DNA from: an uncultured Prolixibacteraceae bacterium
GTDB lineage: Bacteria; Bacteroidota; Bacteroidia; Bacteroidales; Prolixibacteraceae
Length of the DNA stretch: 51,397 nucleotides
NCBI GenBank assembly: GCA_913063265.1
Contig: CAJXZG010000028.1
Coordinates: forward strand, 1-51,397
Direction of reading: 5' to 3'
Shown: positions 28,624 through 36,319 of the stretch, piece after piece
Layout of the letters: every line of letters starts with the position of its first letter
How positions within the stretch are numbered: the stretch's first letter is position 1
Notes under the pieces: generated by a model
Told to the model about the DNA's origin: nothing
Databases searched by the model: none
What the model saw: only the letters and a program-made list of their open reading frames with translations
Position numbers and translations under genes: made by a program

Positions 28624-28821
28624 CGGATTAAAAGGTTTTTCAGGAATTACTATCCAACAAATAATGTAAACCAAAAGTCCCGGGAAAGCTGCAGATAGAA
28701 TTGAGATTAAAACATAGGCAATTCGGATAAGCGAAACATCAGCATTAATATATTCTGCAAATCCCGCCAATACACCACCCAGAATTTTGTCGCGCGAACG
28801 ATATAATTTTCTTTCTTCCAT
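28618..28821 (-). CDS. PspC-domain small membrane protein
   Basis: 67 residues: the PspC signature KLYRSRDKILGGVLAGFAEYI, then one membrane segment ending GLLVYIICWIVIPEKP. In E. coli PspC takes part in the phage-shock envelope-stress response; in Bacteroidota short stand-alone PspC proteins occur without the pspA operon, so the role here is open. The start is 3 bp after the stop of the upstream acidic protein gene, indicating one transcript with coupled translation. Confidence 0.88.
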   Translation of the reverse strand: MEERKLYRSRDKILGGVLAGFAEYINADVSLIRIAYVLISILSAAFPGLLVYIICWIVIPEKPFNPY

Positions 28822-28824
28822 TAT

Positions 28825-29136
28825 TTAATCCTCATCTTCTTCGTCAAGTAATTCCTCGTTTTCAAACTCTTTTTCAAGAAACTCTTCAGCAGCCTCAACA
28901 AGTTCTGTAATTAAATCTTCATCCCCGGGCTCACCATCTATCCAGTGAATTTCCTGATTGTTCCAGAAATCATCAATATCAGATTCAATAATAAAACGAG
29001 GAGTTTCAGTGTGAACTACAAAAATGGTATCCGGTGTTTCCAACGAATTGTCGGCTAGTAAAAATTTTGGTAACATGGCTTTATAAAATTTTTTATTGGA
29101 ATCAAATTTACAATTAATTGTTCTCTGTTTAACCAT
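28825..29136 (-). CDS. Unrecognised small acidic protein upstream of pspC
   Basis: 103 residues, no signal peptide or membrane helix. The N-terminal two thirds look like a small beta-rich domain (RTINCKFDSNKKFYKAMLPKF ... IFVVHTETPRFIIESD ... IHWIDGEPGD); the last 30 residues are nearly all Glu/Asp/Leu and helical. I do not recognise the family. It is immediately upstream of the PspC gene (3 bp), so the two probably act together, perhaps in envelope stress. Confidence 0.75.
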   Translation of the reverse strand: MVKQRTINCKFDSNKKFYKAMLPKFLLADNSLETPDTIFVVHTETPRFIIESDIDDFWNNQEIHWIDGEPGDEDLITELVEAAEEFLEKEFENEELLDEEDED

Positions 29137-29169
29137 ATATCTGAAGAAAATTCAGGAAATGTTTAAATA

Positions 29170-29201
29170 ATGTTACGGAGTAGAGCTTATGTACGTAACA
29201 T
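29170..29201. promoter_or_regulatory. 8-bp inverted repeat upstream of the acidic protein-pspC pair
   Basis: ATGTTACG (29170-29177) and CGTAACAT (29194-29201) are perfect inverted arms separated by 16 bp, giving half-sites 24 bp apart. It lies 34 bp upstream of the ATG at 29136. Either a dimer-binding operator or a leader hairpin. Confidence 0.35.
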
Positions 29202-29310
29202 CATTTTCAATAGTTTTGTGAAGTAAAAATTTTAGCACCTTGGCTTTACAGGCTGTGTGAAAATGAATATTGATGAGAAATGAAACTTTCGATTTGAAAT
29301 ATCGAATTAT

Positions 29311-29372
29311 GACCCCCTTTAATTCCCCCTAAGGGGGAAAATTCCTCCCCTTCGGGGAGGTTAGGAGGGGTC
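29311..29372 (-). repeat. Nested palindromic intergenic element, copy 1
   Basis: Read on -: GACCCCTCCTAACCT, a hairpin CCTCCCC-GAAG-GGGGAGG sharing its left part with that, a second hairpin CCCCCTTAGGGGG, and a terminus AGGGGGTC that pairs with the start. The 10-bp sequence TGAAACTTTC occurs on both sides (29281-29290 and 29385-29394). The rest of the 439-bp gap 29137-29575 holds no gene that I can support. Confidence 0.7.
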
Positions 29373-29575
29373 AAACTTACAAATTGAAACTTTCTTTAGC
29401 CATCAACCATAAGCCAATTTCCATTTCCTTTTTATGCCACCGGGTTGAAACACGATGTAAGAAAATCTTGTTTAGAGCAGACAATAATTATTAATGTTAT
29501 ATATTCCAATTTTGACCAAGCAGAATTAAAATAGAATGTTATTTTTATCCGAGTTTAAAAATTACAACCTACATA

Positions 29576-31255
29576 ATGAATAAACTAAACGATATTCTTG
29601 CGTTAATCGATGGCTATATTGGCGGATCTCAATGGTTCGTATTTCTACTTTTAGGAACCGGTCTCTTTTTTACCATCTACCTAAAATTTCCACAATTCAG
29701 ATATTTAAAATACTCTTTAAAAATTGTAAGAGGGAAATTTGATAAAGAAGGTGACGAAGGAGATACATCGCATTTTCAGGCATTAACCACAGCCTTATCG
29801 GGAACTGTAGGAACCGGAAACATTGCAGGAGTAGCGTTGGCGATTCATTTGGGTGGACCGGCAGCATTGTTTTGGATGCTGGTAACTGCTGCTGTGGGTA
29901 TGACCACTAAATTTGTGGAGGTAACCCTTTCGCATAAATATCGTGAAAAAGCTTCTGATGGTTCTATTGCAGGTGGCCCGATGTACTACATGAAGAATCG
30001 TTTAAACATGAAATGGTTAGCCGGTATATTTGCGGTTGCAACCATTCTTTCTTCGTTTGGAACTGGAAGTTTACCACAAATCAACAGTATTTCCAATTCC
30101 ATGTTTGAAACGTTTGGAGTAAATCATATGCTTACGGGAGGAATTTTGGCCGTGCTTTTGGGTTTGGTAATTATTGGCGGAATTAAAAGAATTGCAAAAG
30201 TTACCTCAACCTTGGTGCCTGCTATGGCAGCCATTTATTTTATAGGTGCTATGGCGGTTATACTTTACAATTATGAAAATATTATACCTTCATTAACAGC
30301 AATTGTTGGACAGGTTTTTACAGGTTCGGCAGCAGTTGGTGGTTTTTTGGGTGGAAGTATTGCATTTGCTTTTAACAGGGGTGTAAACCGTGGTTTGTTT
30401 TCCAATGAAGCTGGACAAGGTTCTGCACCAATTGCTCACGCAGCGGCTCGTGCTCACGAACCTGTTTCAGAAGGATTGGTTGCATTGCTTGAACCATTTA
30501 TTGATACCATTATTATTTGTACACTTACCGGTTTGGTTTTACTTTCTTCCGGTGTGTGGAACGAAAAACTACCCAACCAGTTTCAGGATGTGGATTTGAT
30601 AGTTTTGGCAGATAACTATTCTGAAGATAATGAGACCGATAAACAAACACTTTATGAATATCTTGCCGGCGACAAAGAAATCAATGCACTAAACGGTAAA
30701 CTCAATGTTGTGGATGGCATCATTCTGAATCAACCTACAATTTTACATGCCCGTTCTGTTGCTGAAGATGTAAAGGTACTACTCAATAAAAAACCATATA
30801 CCGGTGAGGTTGAAATTAAAAACGGAAAACCTGTAAAACGACAGGGATTAACTTTTACCGGGAAATCGTTACTTCATAGCGCACCTCTTACAACCGTAGC
30901 ATTTACACGCAGCTGGTTTGGAATCTACGGGAAATATATTGTTTCAATCGGATTGTTACTTTTTGCTTTTTCTACGGCAATCAGTTGGTCGTATTACGGT
31001 GGACGTGCTGTTACTTATTTAGTTGGAGTAAAAGGTGTTATGTGGTACAGGCTGGTTTATGTTTTAATGTTCTTTTTTGCATCTTTTGCGGATACTACAA
31101 TCGTTTGGACACTTTCGGGAATTACAATTGCATTAATGACCATACCTAACTTATTTGGGATACTGGCACTTTCAAAAGAAATGAAAAGTGAAGTAAAACT
31201 TTTCTGGAAAGAATATGCCAATCGTTTTCCGGATGAAAAAGTCCCAAAAGGGTAG
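29576..31255 (+). CDS. Alanine/glycine:cation symporter (AGCS family)
   Basis: 559 residues, about ten membrane helices. Family motifs: [27 protein letters not shown] and [29 protein letters not shown] proteins take up alanine or glycine with sodium. Compared with the usual 450-490 residues there is an extra soluble stretch of about 90 residues (about 340-440, with [16 protein letters not shown] and [12 protein letters not shown]) between late helices. The stop is 1 bp from the stop of the convergent hydrolase gene, leaving no room for a terminator. Confidence 0.9.
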   Translation: MNKLNDILALIDGYIGGSQWFVFLLLGTGLFFTIYLKFPQFRYLKYSLKIVRGKFDKEGDEGDTSHFQALTTALSGTVGTGNIAGVALAIHLGGPAALFWMLVTAAVGMTTKFVEVTLSHKYREKASDGSIAGGPMYYMKNRLNMKWLAGIFAVATILSSFGTGSLPQINSISNSMFETFGVNHMLTGGILAVLLGLVIIGGIKRIAKVTSTLVPAMAAIYFIGAMAVILYNYENIIPSLTAIVGQVFTGSAAVGGFLGGSIAFAFNRGVNRGLFSNEAGQGSAPIAHAAARAHEPVSEGLVALLEPFIDTIIICTLTGLVLLSSGVWNEKLPNQFQDVDLIVLADNYSEDNETDKQTLYEYLAGDKEINALNGKLNVVDGIILNQPTILHARSVAEDVKVLLNKKPYTGEVEIKNGKPVKRQGLTFTGKSLLHSAPLTTVAFTRSWFGIYGKYIVSIGLLLFAFSTAISWSYYGGRAVTYLVGVKGVMWYRLVYVLMFFFASFADTTIVWTLSGITIALMTIPNLFGILALSKEMKSEVKLFWKEYANRFPDEKVPKG

Positions 31256-31256
31256 T

Positions 31257-32315
31257 TTATTCAGCAAGGCTTTTATAAATATCTCCCAGCAATTCATCCT
31301 GCAAAACAGTATTGGTTAACAAATAGTCGTGTCCCATTCCGGCCATATCCTGGATAGTGATAATATTTTCCATATGGAAAATATTAACATAATCAGGAAG
31401 TTTTTTCTCTTTTCTTGGCCCTTTATTTCCCATTCTGTTTTTCAAATGTGCTATACTCGACATTTTAAGCAAATAGTCTTTTCTGTTCACAAAAACATCA
31501 ACATCATTTGCCATTTGATCCAGGTTGTAAAATGCATTCCCTGCTTCAAACGCATTGCGTGGAGCCACACTACCTACAAATAAAATCCGGTTATATACTT
31601 TTTTTAAGGGTATATTTTGCTGTTTTCGCATTTCAAGATATTCCTTAAAAAGCATATTCCCCATCGAAGAGAATACAATGGAAATGGTTATATCTTTCGG
31701 ACGGTTTTTAAAATATTCTTCATCGCTTAAAAACTCCTCCAACATATGCTGGAAAATGGCAAAATCTGCTGCTCCGTTTTTCGATTCTCTCACTGCATTG
31801 TAGTACTGGTATGCATCATCTTCCACGCCCCAGGCATAGGTTAAAATTGTTGCTTTATTAAATAATGAATCTCCATAGTTTTCTTTTAAGCGCCTCATAT
31901 AACTGTTAACCTGTTTATCAAAGGATTTACCATAACCGCCAACAACAATGTAAAAATGTCTGATTCCTCTTACCAGTCTCTGATTTTCATACATCTCATA
32001 AAAGATATTATGCTTTACATTTGTGGTTGGAAAACTGTCAGATAAATTAACTGCACGGTATAATAATTCGATAGAATCATTGTCAAAATCATAGGAACAA
32101 AAATAGAGTGTATTGGTTTGAATCGTGGATTTATTCTGAAAGTAAATTGAATTATCTTCATTGATAACAATGGGGCGGTTCGTAAAGAAATAGGATTTTG
32201 ATGGTTTAAAACTATTGTAATTACTAAAATCTGTTGTTTCTATCTGGCCGAAAACCATTTCTGTGATAAAAAATGATAAACCTAAAACCAATGAAAATAA
32301 TCTGTAAAACTTCAT
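31257..32315 (-). CDS. Probable secreted alpha/beta hydrolase (DUF900-like)
   Basis: 352 residues with a signal peptide ending MVFGQ. A predicted core strand-turn-helix ITISIVFSSMGNMLFKEYL has the nucleophile-elbow form S-x-M-G-N seen in DUF900-like esterases, and GMGHDYLL near the C terminus could supply the catalytic His. Earlier, FYIVVGGYGKSFDKQVNSYMRRL would be the oxyanion region. The match is by fold logic rather than strong family recognition. It is expected in the periplasm or outside; substrate unknown. The next gene upstream on the same strand is another alpha/beta hydrolase, 150 bp away. Confidence 0.65.
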   Translation of the reverse strand: MKFYRLFSLVLGLSFFITEMVFGQIETTDFSNYNSFKPSKSYFFTNRPIVINEDNSIYFQNKSTIQTNTLYFCSYDFDNDSIELLYRAVNLSDSFPTTNVKHNIFYEMYENQRLVRGIRHFYIVVGGYGKSFDKQVNSYMRRLKENYGDSLFNKATILTYAWGVEDDAYQYYNAVRESKNGAADFAIFQHMLEEFLSDEEYFKNRPKDITISIVFSSMGNMLFKEYLEMRKQQNIPLKKVYNRILFVGSVAPRNAFEAGNAFYNLDQMANDVDVFVNRKDYLLKMSSIAHLKNRMGNKGPRKEKKLPDYVNIFHMENIITIQDMAGMGHDYLLTNTVLQDELLGDIYKSLAE

Positions 32316-32465
32316 TTTATTTCGCTTATTAGTTCTTCTTTAAATATACGAAGATGATTTAAAACTGAAACAAGCTGAGAGGTCGAAAAGTTTTTTATTT
32401 CAACACCTTTGAATTTATTGTAAAACAAATAATCAACCTTTGTTCTGGAAATAAAAATTGCCGAA

Positions 32466-33197
32466 TTATTCTGCCAGGATTTGGTTTAACAAATTACTAA
32501 TTTCTTCGCCCCTGGTTAAAACCATCATATGAGAACCATCCTCAATCAGGTAATCGTATTTGACATTTTTGTGGGGTAAAGTATCGTCGTTATCCCCATG
32601 AATATGGATAATATCTTTTCTGTAACCGGTTCGGTCCCATTCCAGAATCATTGCAACCGTACGTTTTAAAAAATACTTGTCTTTATCATCAAGCATACTT
32701 TTAAAAGTTTCTTTATCGTAGTTTCTGTCAGATTCAACAATGGGTTGAAGAATTTTCGCACCGGTTTTTACCAAACCGGGGGGAATAATTTTATAAATCG
32801 GGAAATCATATTGGAACTTATATCGCCCCGGATATTCATACCTGCTTTTTGCACTCGAAATCACAATTATCTTTTCGGGATTTAAAAAATCACCCATTTC
32901 GGTGGCCAGCATCCCTCCCAACGAAACTCCTACCAGTACATAATTTTGGTTGGTATCAATTTGTTGAGAAAGCTGTTTGGCAAAACAAGCCATATCGCAA
33001 TTTTTTTCCGGAGTAAAATAGTGGATGTGTTGTATTTCAAAATTTTCGTTGAGGGAAATATTTTTAAACAAGCGATAATCTGCTCCCTGACCGGGAATCA
33101 TGTATACAATGGTTTTGGATTCCTGAGCAAACAAAAGACCAAAATTTATTAAAATTGCCGTGATAATAAATTTGAAATATTTGATTTGTTTTGAAAT
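32466..33197 (-). CDS. Alpha/beta hydrolase, secreted, probable AUU start
   Basis: The catalytic core is clear: GVSLGGMLA (nucleophile Ser), HIHGDNDDTLPH (acid) and EDGSHMMVL (His). The first usual start in frame is TTG at 33134, which would leave only MFAQ of a signal peptide. The frame stays open upstream for 21 codons and reads ISKQIKYFKFIITAILINF, GLLFAQES, a textbook Bacteroidota signal peptide ending in FAQ. No ATG, GTG or further TTG exists before the in-frame stop; ATT at 33197-33195 is the best-placed start and leaves a normal 19-bp gap after the C_GCAxxG gene. A single-base sequencing error is the alternative. Substrate unknown; probably lipid or small ester. Confidence 0.7.
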   Translation of the reverse strand: MSKQIKYFKFIITAILINFGLLFAQESKTIVYMIPGQGADYRLFKNISLNENFEIQHIHYFTPEKNCDMACFAKQLSQQIDTNQNYVLVGVSLGGMLATEMGDFLNPEKIIVISSAKSRYEYPGRYKFQYDFPIYKIIPPGLVKTGAKILQPIVESDRNYDKETFKSMLDDKDKYFLKRTVAMILEWDRTGYRKDIIHIHGDNDDTLPHKNVKYDYLIEDGSHMMVLTRGEEISNLLNQILAE

Positions 33198-33216
33198 AGT
33201 ATTTTGTTTTTGGGAT

Positions 33217-34041
33217 TTAAAATTTAGCCAGTGTATCTATTATTTCCTCACAACCACCATTTTCAATGTACTCAGAATGTTGGATTTGTGTTTCAAATTT
33301 ATGACCACAAAGTTTATAACATTGTGTTTCTCCCCGGGTTTCTTTCAAAAATGCATTAAGAACTTTTTTTGCTTCGGGAATTTTAAATGTGGTATCTCCG
33401 GGTTTTGAGCGCTGCCAATCGAGTGCTTTAAAATACACAGCTGCACCCAATGCACCACATGTATTCCCACTTAATCCTATTCCACCTGCAAATCCGGATA
33501 CCATAACCGCTTTTTTTTCGCCGGCACCCTTTCTTTTTGCCAGAATATAAGCACAATTCGATATTTTATTATCTGTTTCTATTTTTCTTTTCATTCCCTT
33601 TTTTGCAGCCTCAATAGCTTCAGGTGCCCATTTGCTTGTTAGTCTGGCACAATTTAAGGGTTTTCCGGTAATAAAATATTTTACCATACCCAAAACACTT
33701 CTTTGGTTACACTGTGTAATTTTTCTGCAGTCGACATGTTTTGCCCTTACAATAAATGATTGATTAAGTGCTTTCGCTGCATTCACCGATATTTGAACTG
33801 CCACATTCGATGTGTTGCTTTTTTCAAAAGCTTCTGCTCCCGCAGCCAGCACTGCTCCCCAAAGCATTCCACATTGATGGCCTTCAGACATGATACCTCC
33901 ACAGAGTGGAGCCGTTGCCCATTCTTCCGTTTTCATCGGATTGCCAAACGACTTGTTCAGTGTCGTTTTTAAAGCACCGGCACAACCTATTTGAAACAGA
34001 AGTTTTCGGGCTTCTTTCTGAATTGTTTTTGTGTTTTCCAT
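33217..34041 (-). CDS. C_GCAxxG_C_C-family redox protein, duplicated
   Basis: 274 residues, cytoplasmic. It carries the C-GCAxxG-C-C type motif twice: once near Cys47/Cys57 (LCGGIMSEGHQCGMLWGAV) and once in the C-terminal half (GFAGGIGLSGNTCGALGAAVYF), each with helical partners holding further Cys (for example IGCAGAL, CRKITQC, SNCAYILA, CYKLCGHKF). The family is thought to be redox-active or to bind a metal cluster, but no reaction is established. It is upstream of the alpha/beta hydrolase gene by 19 bp on the assigned start, so they are probably one operon. Confidence 0.82.
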   Translation of the reverse strand: MENTKTIQKEARKLLFQIGCAGALKTTLNKSFGNPMKTEEWATAPLCGGIMSEGHQCGMLWGAVLAAGAEAFEKSNTSNVAVQISVNAAKALNQSFIVRAKHVDCRKITQCNQRSVLGMVKYFITGKPLNCARLTSKWAPEAIEAAKKGMKRKIETDNKISNCAYILAKRKGAGEKKAVMVSGFAGGIGLSGNTCGALGAAVYFKALDWQRSKPGDTTFKIPEAKKVLNAFLKETRGETQCYKLCGHKFETQIQHSEYIENGGCEEIIDTLAKF

Positions 34042-34144
34042 TTACTTCATTTTACTTGATTGAAATGTAAATCTTAATCACCGAGGCTTTATCAAAAAAA
34101 AAATTCATATTAAGGAATATAAAATTTATTAACAACTTTCTTTT

Positions 34145-34228
34145 GACCCCTCCAAACCTTCCGCCAGCTGGCGGATAGGCTTAAAGTCCCCCTTGGGGGA
34201 TTCCAGCCTGCCGGCTGGCAGGTAGGGG
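34145..34228 (+). repeat. Palindromic intergenic element, copy 2
   Basis: On + it begins GACCCCTCCAAACCT, then palindromes CCGCCAGCTGGCGG (34161-34174), CCCCCTTGGGGG (34188-34199) and CCTGCC-GGCT-GGCAGG (34207-34222), ending GTAGGGGT. The order and the outer GACCCCT/AGGGGT ends match the element at 29311-29372, in the opposite orientation. The gap 34042-34413 holds this and one further palindrome but no supported gene; a 90-codon frame across it is low-complexity translation of the repeats. Confidence 0.75.
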
Positions 34229-34337
34229 TAAATTACCAAGTGGTTACCTAAATATCGTAAATTAAAATTCAAATAAACTTTATGTTTTGCAGCCTCTTTT
34301 ACAATTCCCAACTTTTCACAATTTTTAGTTGCTGAAT

Positions 34338-34351
34338 CCGTCAGCTGACGG
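34338..34351. repeat. 14-bp perfect palindrome CCGTCAGCTGACGG
   Basis: A self-complementary 14-mer with the same CAGCTG-type core as CCGCCAGCTGGCGG 177 bp to the left, suggesting the same family of dispersed palindromes. Confidence 0.7.
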
Positions 34352-34413
34352 ACAGCATGACGTTCAAAAGTTAACGAACAATCTTGATTTTGCATTCCCA
34401 TTTTCTGAATTGT

Positions 34414-34635
34414 CTATTTGTTTTCAGGTTCATAAGAGAATACATCTCCAATGGGGACCTCAAAAGTCAGGGCGATTTTAAAAGCGAGTTCAAGCGAGGG
34501 AGAATACTTCCCTTTTTCGATGGCTACAATGGTTTGACGCGAGGCTCCCACCCTGTCGGCCAGCTCCTGCTGTGTCATTTCATCGGCGTTAAACCGAAGT
34601 CGTCTGATGTTGTTTCTAATAAAATCCTTGCTCAT
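34414..34635 (-). CDS. XRE-family HTH regulator (short)
   Basis: 73 residues from the ATG at 34635 (MSKDFIRNNIRRLR), almost only a Cro/C1-type HTH: MTQQELADRVGASRQTIVAIEKGKYSPSLELAFKIALTF. The longer frame from 34674 would overlap the preceding gene. The ATG is 1 bp after the stop of the membrane-protein gene, so the two are translationally coupled. Such short XRE proteins next to a membrane protein are a frequent pair in Bacteria; autoregulation is likely given the repeated ACTTAATGT around the operon promoter. Confidence 0.88.
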   Translation of the reverse strand: MSKDFIRNNIRRLRFNADEMTQQELADRVGASRQTIVAIEKGKYSPSLELAFKIALTFEVPIGDVFSYEPENK

Positions 34636-34636
34636 C

Positions 34637-35083
34637 TTAAACCCCCTTTCTGTAGTAATACATTTGCGAGCCATTATCGATAAGCTCAGAAATTACTCCG
34701 CTGATAACAAAAAGGATAAACAGCCAGTATGTAGGCCAACCAATTGCCAGGGCTATAATTGCAAGAAAAAATCCAACTGAAAATGTATAGTGCGAATTAC
34801 GCGTAGCTTTTAATTTTATCAACTTATCGCGTTCATCTTCTTTTGGAATATCCTCCTCTCGGGTAGCAATGGCATTGATAATGTGAAAGATGATGTAAAT
34901 AACAATACGTGCCACAATCGATACGCCTGCAAAAATCAGAAATACAATCCCCCAGGTTTGGAAATTGTCGTTGAGTTCGATACTGCCTGCCAGGTGTTTT
35001 TGATAAACTTTCCAGGCAAAAACAGAAGTAATCAGTAAAGTGCTAAAAATGTTTACAATGTTTTCTTTTTCTCGGTAAGACAT
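34637..35083 (-). CDS. Four-helix membrane protein paired with XRE regulator
   Basis: 148 residues with four predicted membrane helices in two pairs (FSTLLITSVFAWKVY, WGIVFLIFAGVSIVARIVIYIIF, FSVGFFLAIIALAIGW, YWLFILFVISGVISELID). Between them is a charged cytoplasmic loop EEDIPKEDERDKLIKLKATRN. The DERD-type loop recalls DUF2178-like proteins that accompany short XRE regulators, but this is a weak match. It is the first gene of the two-gene operon starting at the promoter 35142-35171. Function unknown. Confidence 0.78.
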   Translation of the reverse strand: MSYREKENIVNIFSTLLITSVFAWKVYQKHLAGSIELNDNFQTWGIVFLIFAGVSIVARIVIYIIFHIINAIATREEDIPKEDERDKLIKLKATRNSHYTFSVGFFLAIIALAIGWPTYWLFILFVISGVISELIDNGSQMYYYRKGV

Positions 35084-35117
35084 GACTTTAAATTTTAAAA
35101 ATTGTTTAATTATTTTG

Positions 35118-35171
35118 ACTTAATGTAATATTATTACGACACAAAGATAAATATTTTTTACTTAATGTCAA
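35118..35171 (-). promoter_or_regulatory. Consensus promoter with two ACTTAATGT direct repeats
   Basis: On -, TTG (35171-35169), 19 nt, TATCTTTG (35149-35142): consensus boxes. The 9-mer ACTTAATGT (as on +) occurs at 35118-35126, downstream of the start site, and at 35160-35168, inside the spacer next to the -33 box; the two are 42 bp apart, four helical turns. They are good candidates for XRE operator half-sites. The rest of the 340-bp gap 35084-35423 is very AT-rich with no other feature that I can support. Confidence 0.7.
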
Positions 35172-35423
35172 GTATTTTTTACATTTAATTTTAAAAATTA
35201 ATCCAAAATATGAAGATTGATGAATTAAAATATACCTGAACGGTTTAAGAAGACTGTGATTAAAAAGATTGATTTCCAAAGCAGTGTGTCATATATTTTG
35301 TTAAATTAGGAATCAATATATTATTCTCAACCAAAATAAAATTAAAAAAATCGAAAACATTAATTCCCAAGAAATATCCTTAGCTAAATCAAGAAATCTT
35401 AAATAAACCTAATAAATACCATT

Positions 35424-36233
35424 ATGAATAAATGGAAGATCACAATATTTAGATTAGTAGAAAAAGGCTCACATGGACAAAAGTTGAATAGAGTATTTGA
35501 TTATTTTATACAGTCATTAATAATTGCAAGTGTTGTAGTAATAATTTTAGAGTCCATACCTGAAATTAATTTGGAACATAACAAGATTTTATACAGTTTC
35601 AATGTATTCACAATTATTATTTTCTCGATAGAATATTTGATGAGGCTATACGTTTCTGACTTAACTCATCCATCAACAAATAGATTAAAATCTGCTTTAA
35701 AATTTATATTCTCTGGATATGGATTAATTGATTTAATGGCAATTATTCCATTCTATCTTCCAAGGTTAATTATGTTAGATTTAAGATTCGTGAGAATTTT
35801 AAGGTTAATAAGATTCTTAAGAATCCTGAAAGTAAACAGGTACAATGATTCACTAAACTTGATTTGGAGTGTTATAAAGGAAAAGAGATCTGAACTTGCT
35901 GTGACTGGTTTTGTAACATTTCTAATTTTACCACTTGCTTCTTTCATTATGTATTACGTTGAAGGTGAAAAACAACCTGAGCAATTTCCTAATATTTTAG
36001 CTTCTTTTTGGTGGGCCATTGCAACGTTAACTACCGTTGGCTATGGTGATGTTTATCCAATTACTGCGTTGGGAAAGTTTATAAGTGGATTTATCGCAAT
36101 AATTGGCATTGGATTAGTTGCTCTGCCTACTGGATTAATTAGCGCAGGATTTATAAGTAAAATTGAAAATAGAAAAAATCCCAGTTGTAATAATGTATGC
36201 CCTCATTGTGGCAAGGAACTAAATAATAATTAA
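35424..36233 (+). CDS. Voltage-gated-type potassium channel
   Basis: 269 residues, six membrane helices plus a pore loop. The S4-like helix has regularly spaced Arg (RFVRILRLIRFLRILKVNRY), and the selectivity filter TLTTVGYGD is complete. This is the Kv-type fold (KvAP/KvLm relatives) of the inner membrane. The last 20 residues carry CNNVCPHCGKEL, a Cys cluster resembling half of a zinc ribbon, an unusual tail. No operon partner is evident: the next gene starts 87 bp downstream and is unrelated. Confidence 0.92.
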   Translation: MNKWKITIFRLVEKGSHGQKLNRVFDYFIQSLIIASVVVIILESIPEINLEHNKILYSFNVFTIIIFSIEYLMRLYVSDLTHPSTNRLKSALKFIFSGYGLIDLMAIIPFYLPRLIMLDLRFVRILRLIRFLRILKVNRYNDSLNLIWSVIKEKRSELAVTGFVTFLILPLASFIMYYVEGEKQPEQFPNILASFWWAIATLTTVGYGDVYPITALGKFISGFIAIIGIGLVALPTGLISAGFISKIENRKNPSCNNVCPHCGKELNNN

Positions 36234-36319
36234 TCTGTTATTTCCATTATGTCATGGATTGCATACATATAATAATAGGAGCACGCTGGCTATTGACTCA
36301 GAACAAAGAGATTACAAAA

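Noticed and set aside
34129..34401. 90-codon frame on - between the C_GCAxxG and XRE genes
   Set aside because: It translates through the palindromic repeats CCTGCC..GGCAGG and CCGCCAGCTGGCGG; no domain and no promoter or conserved start context.
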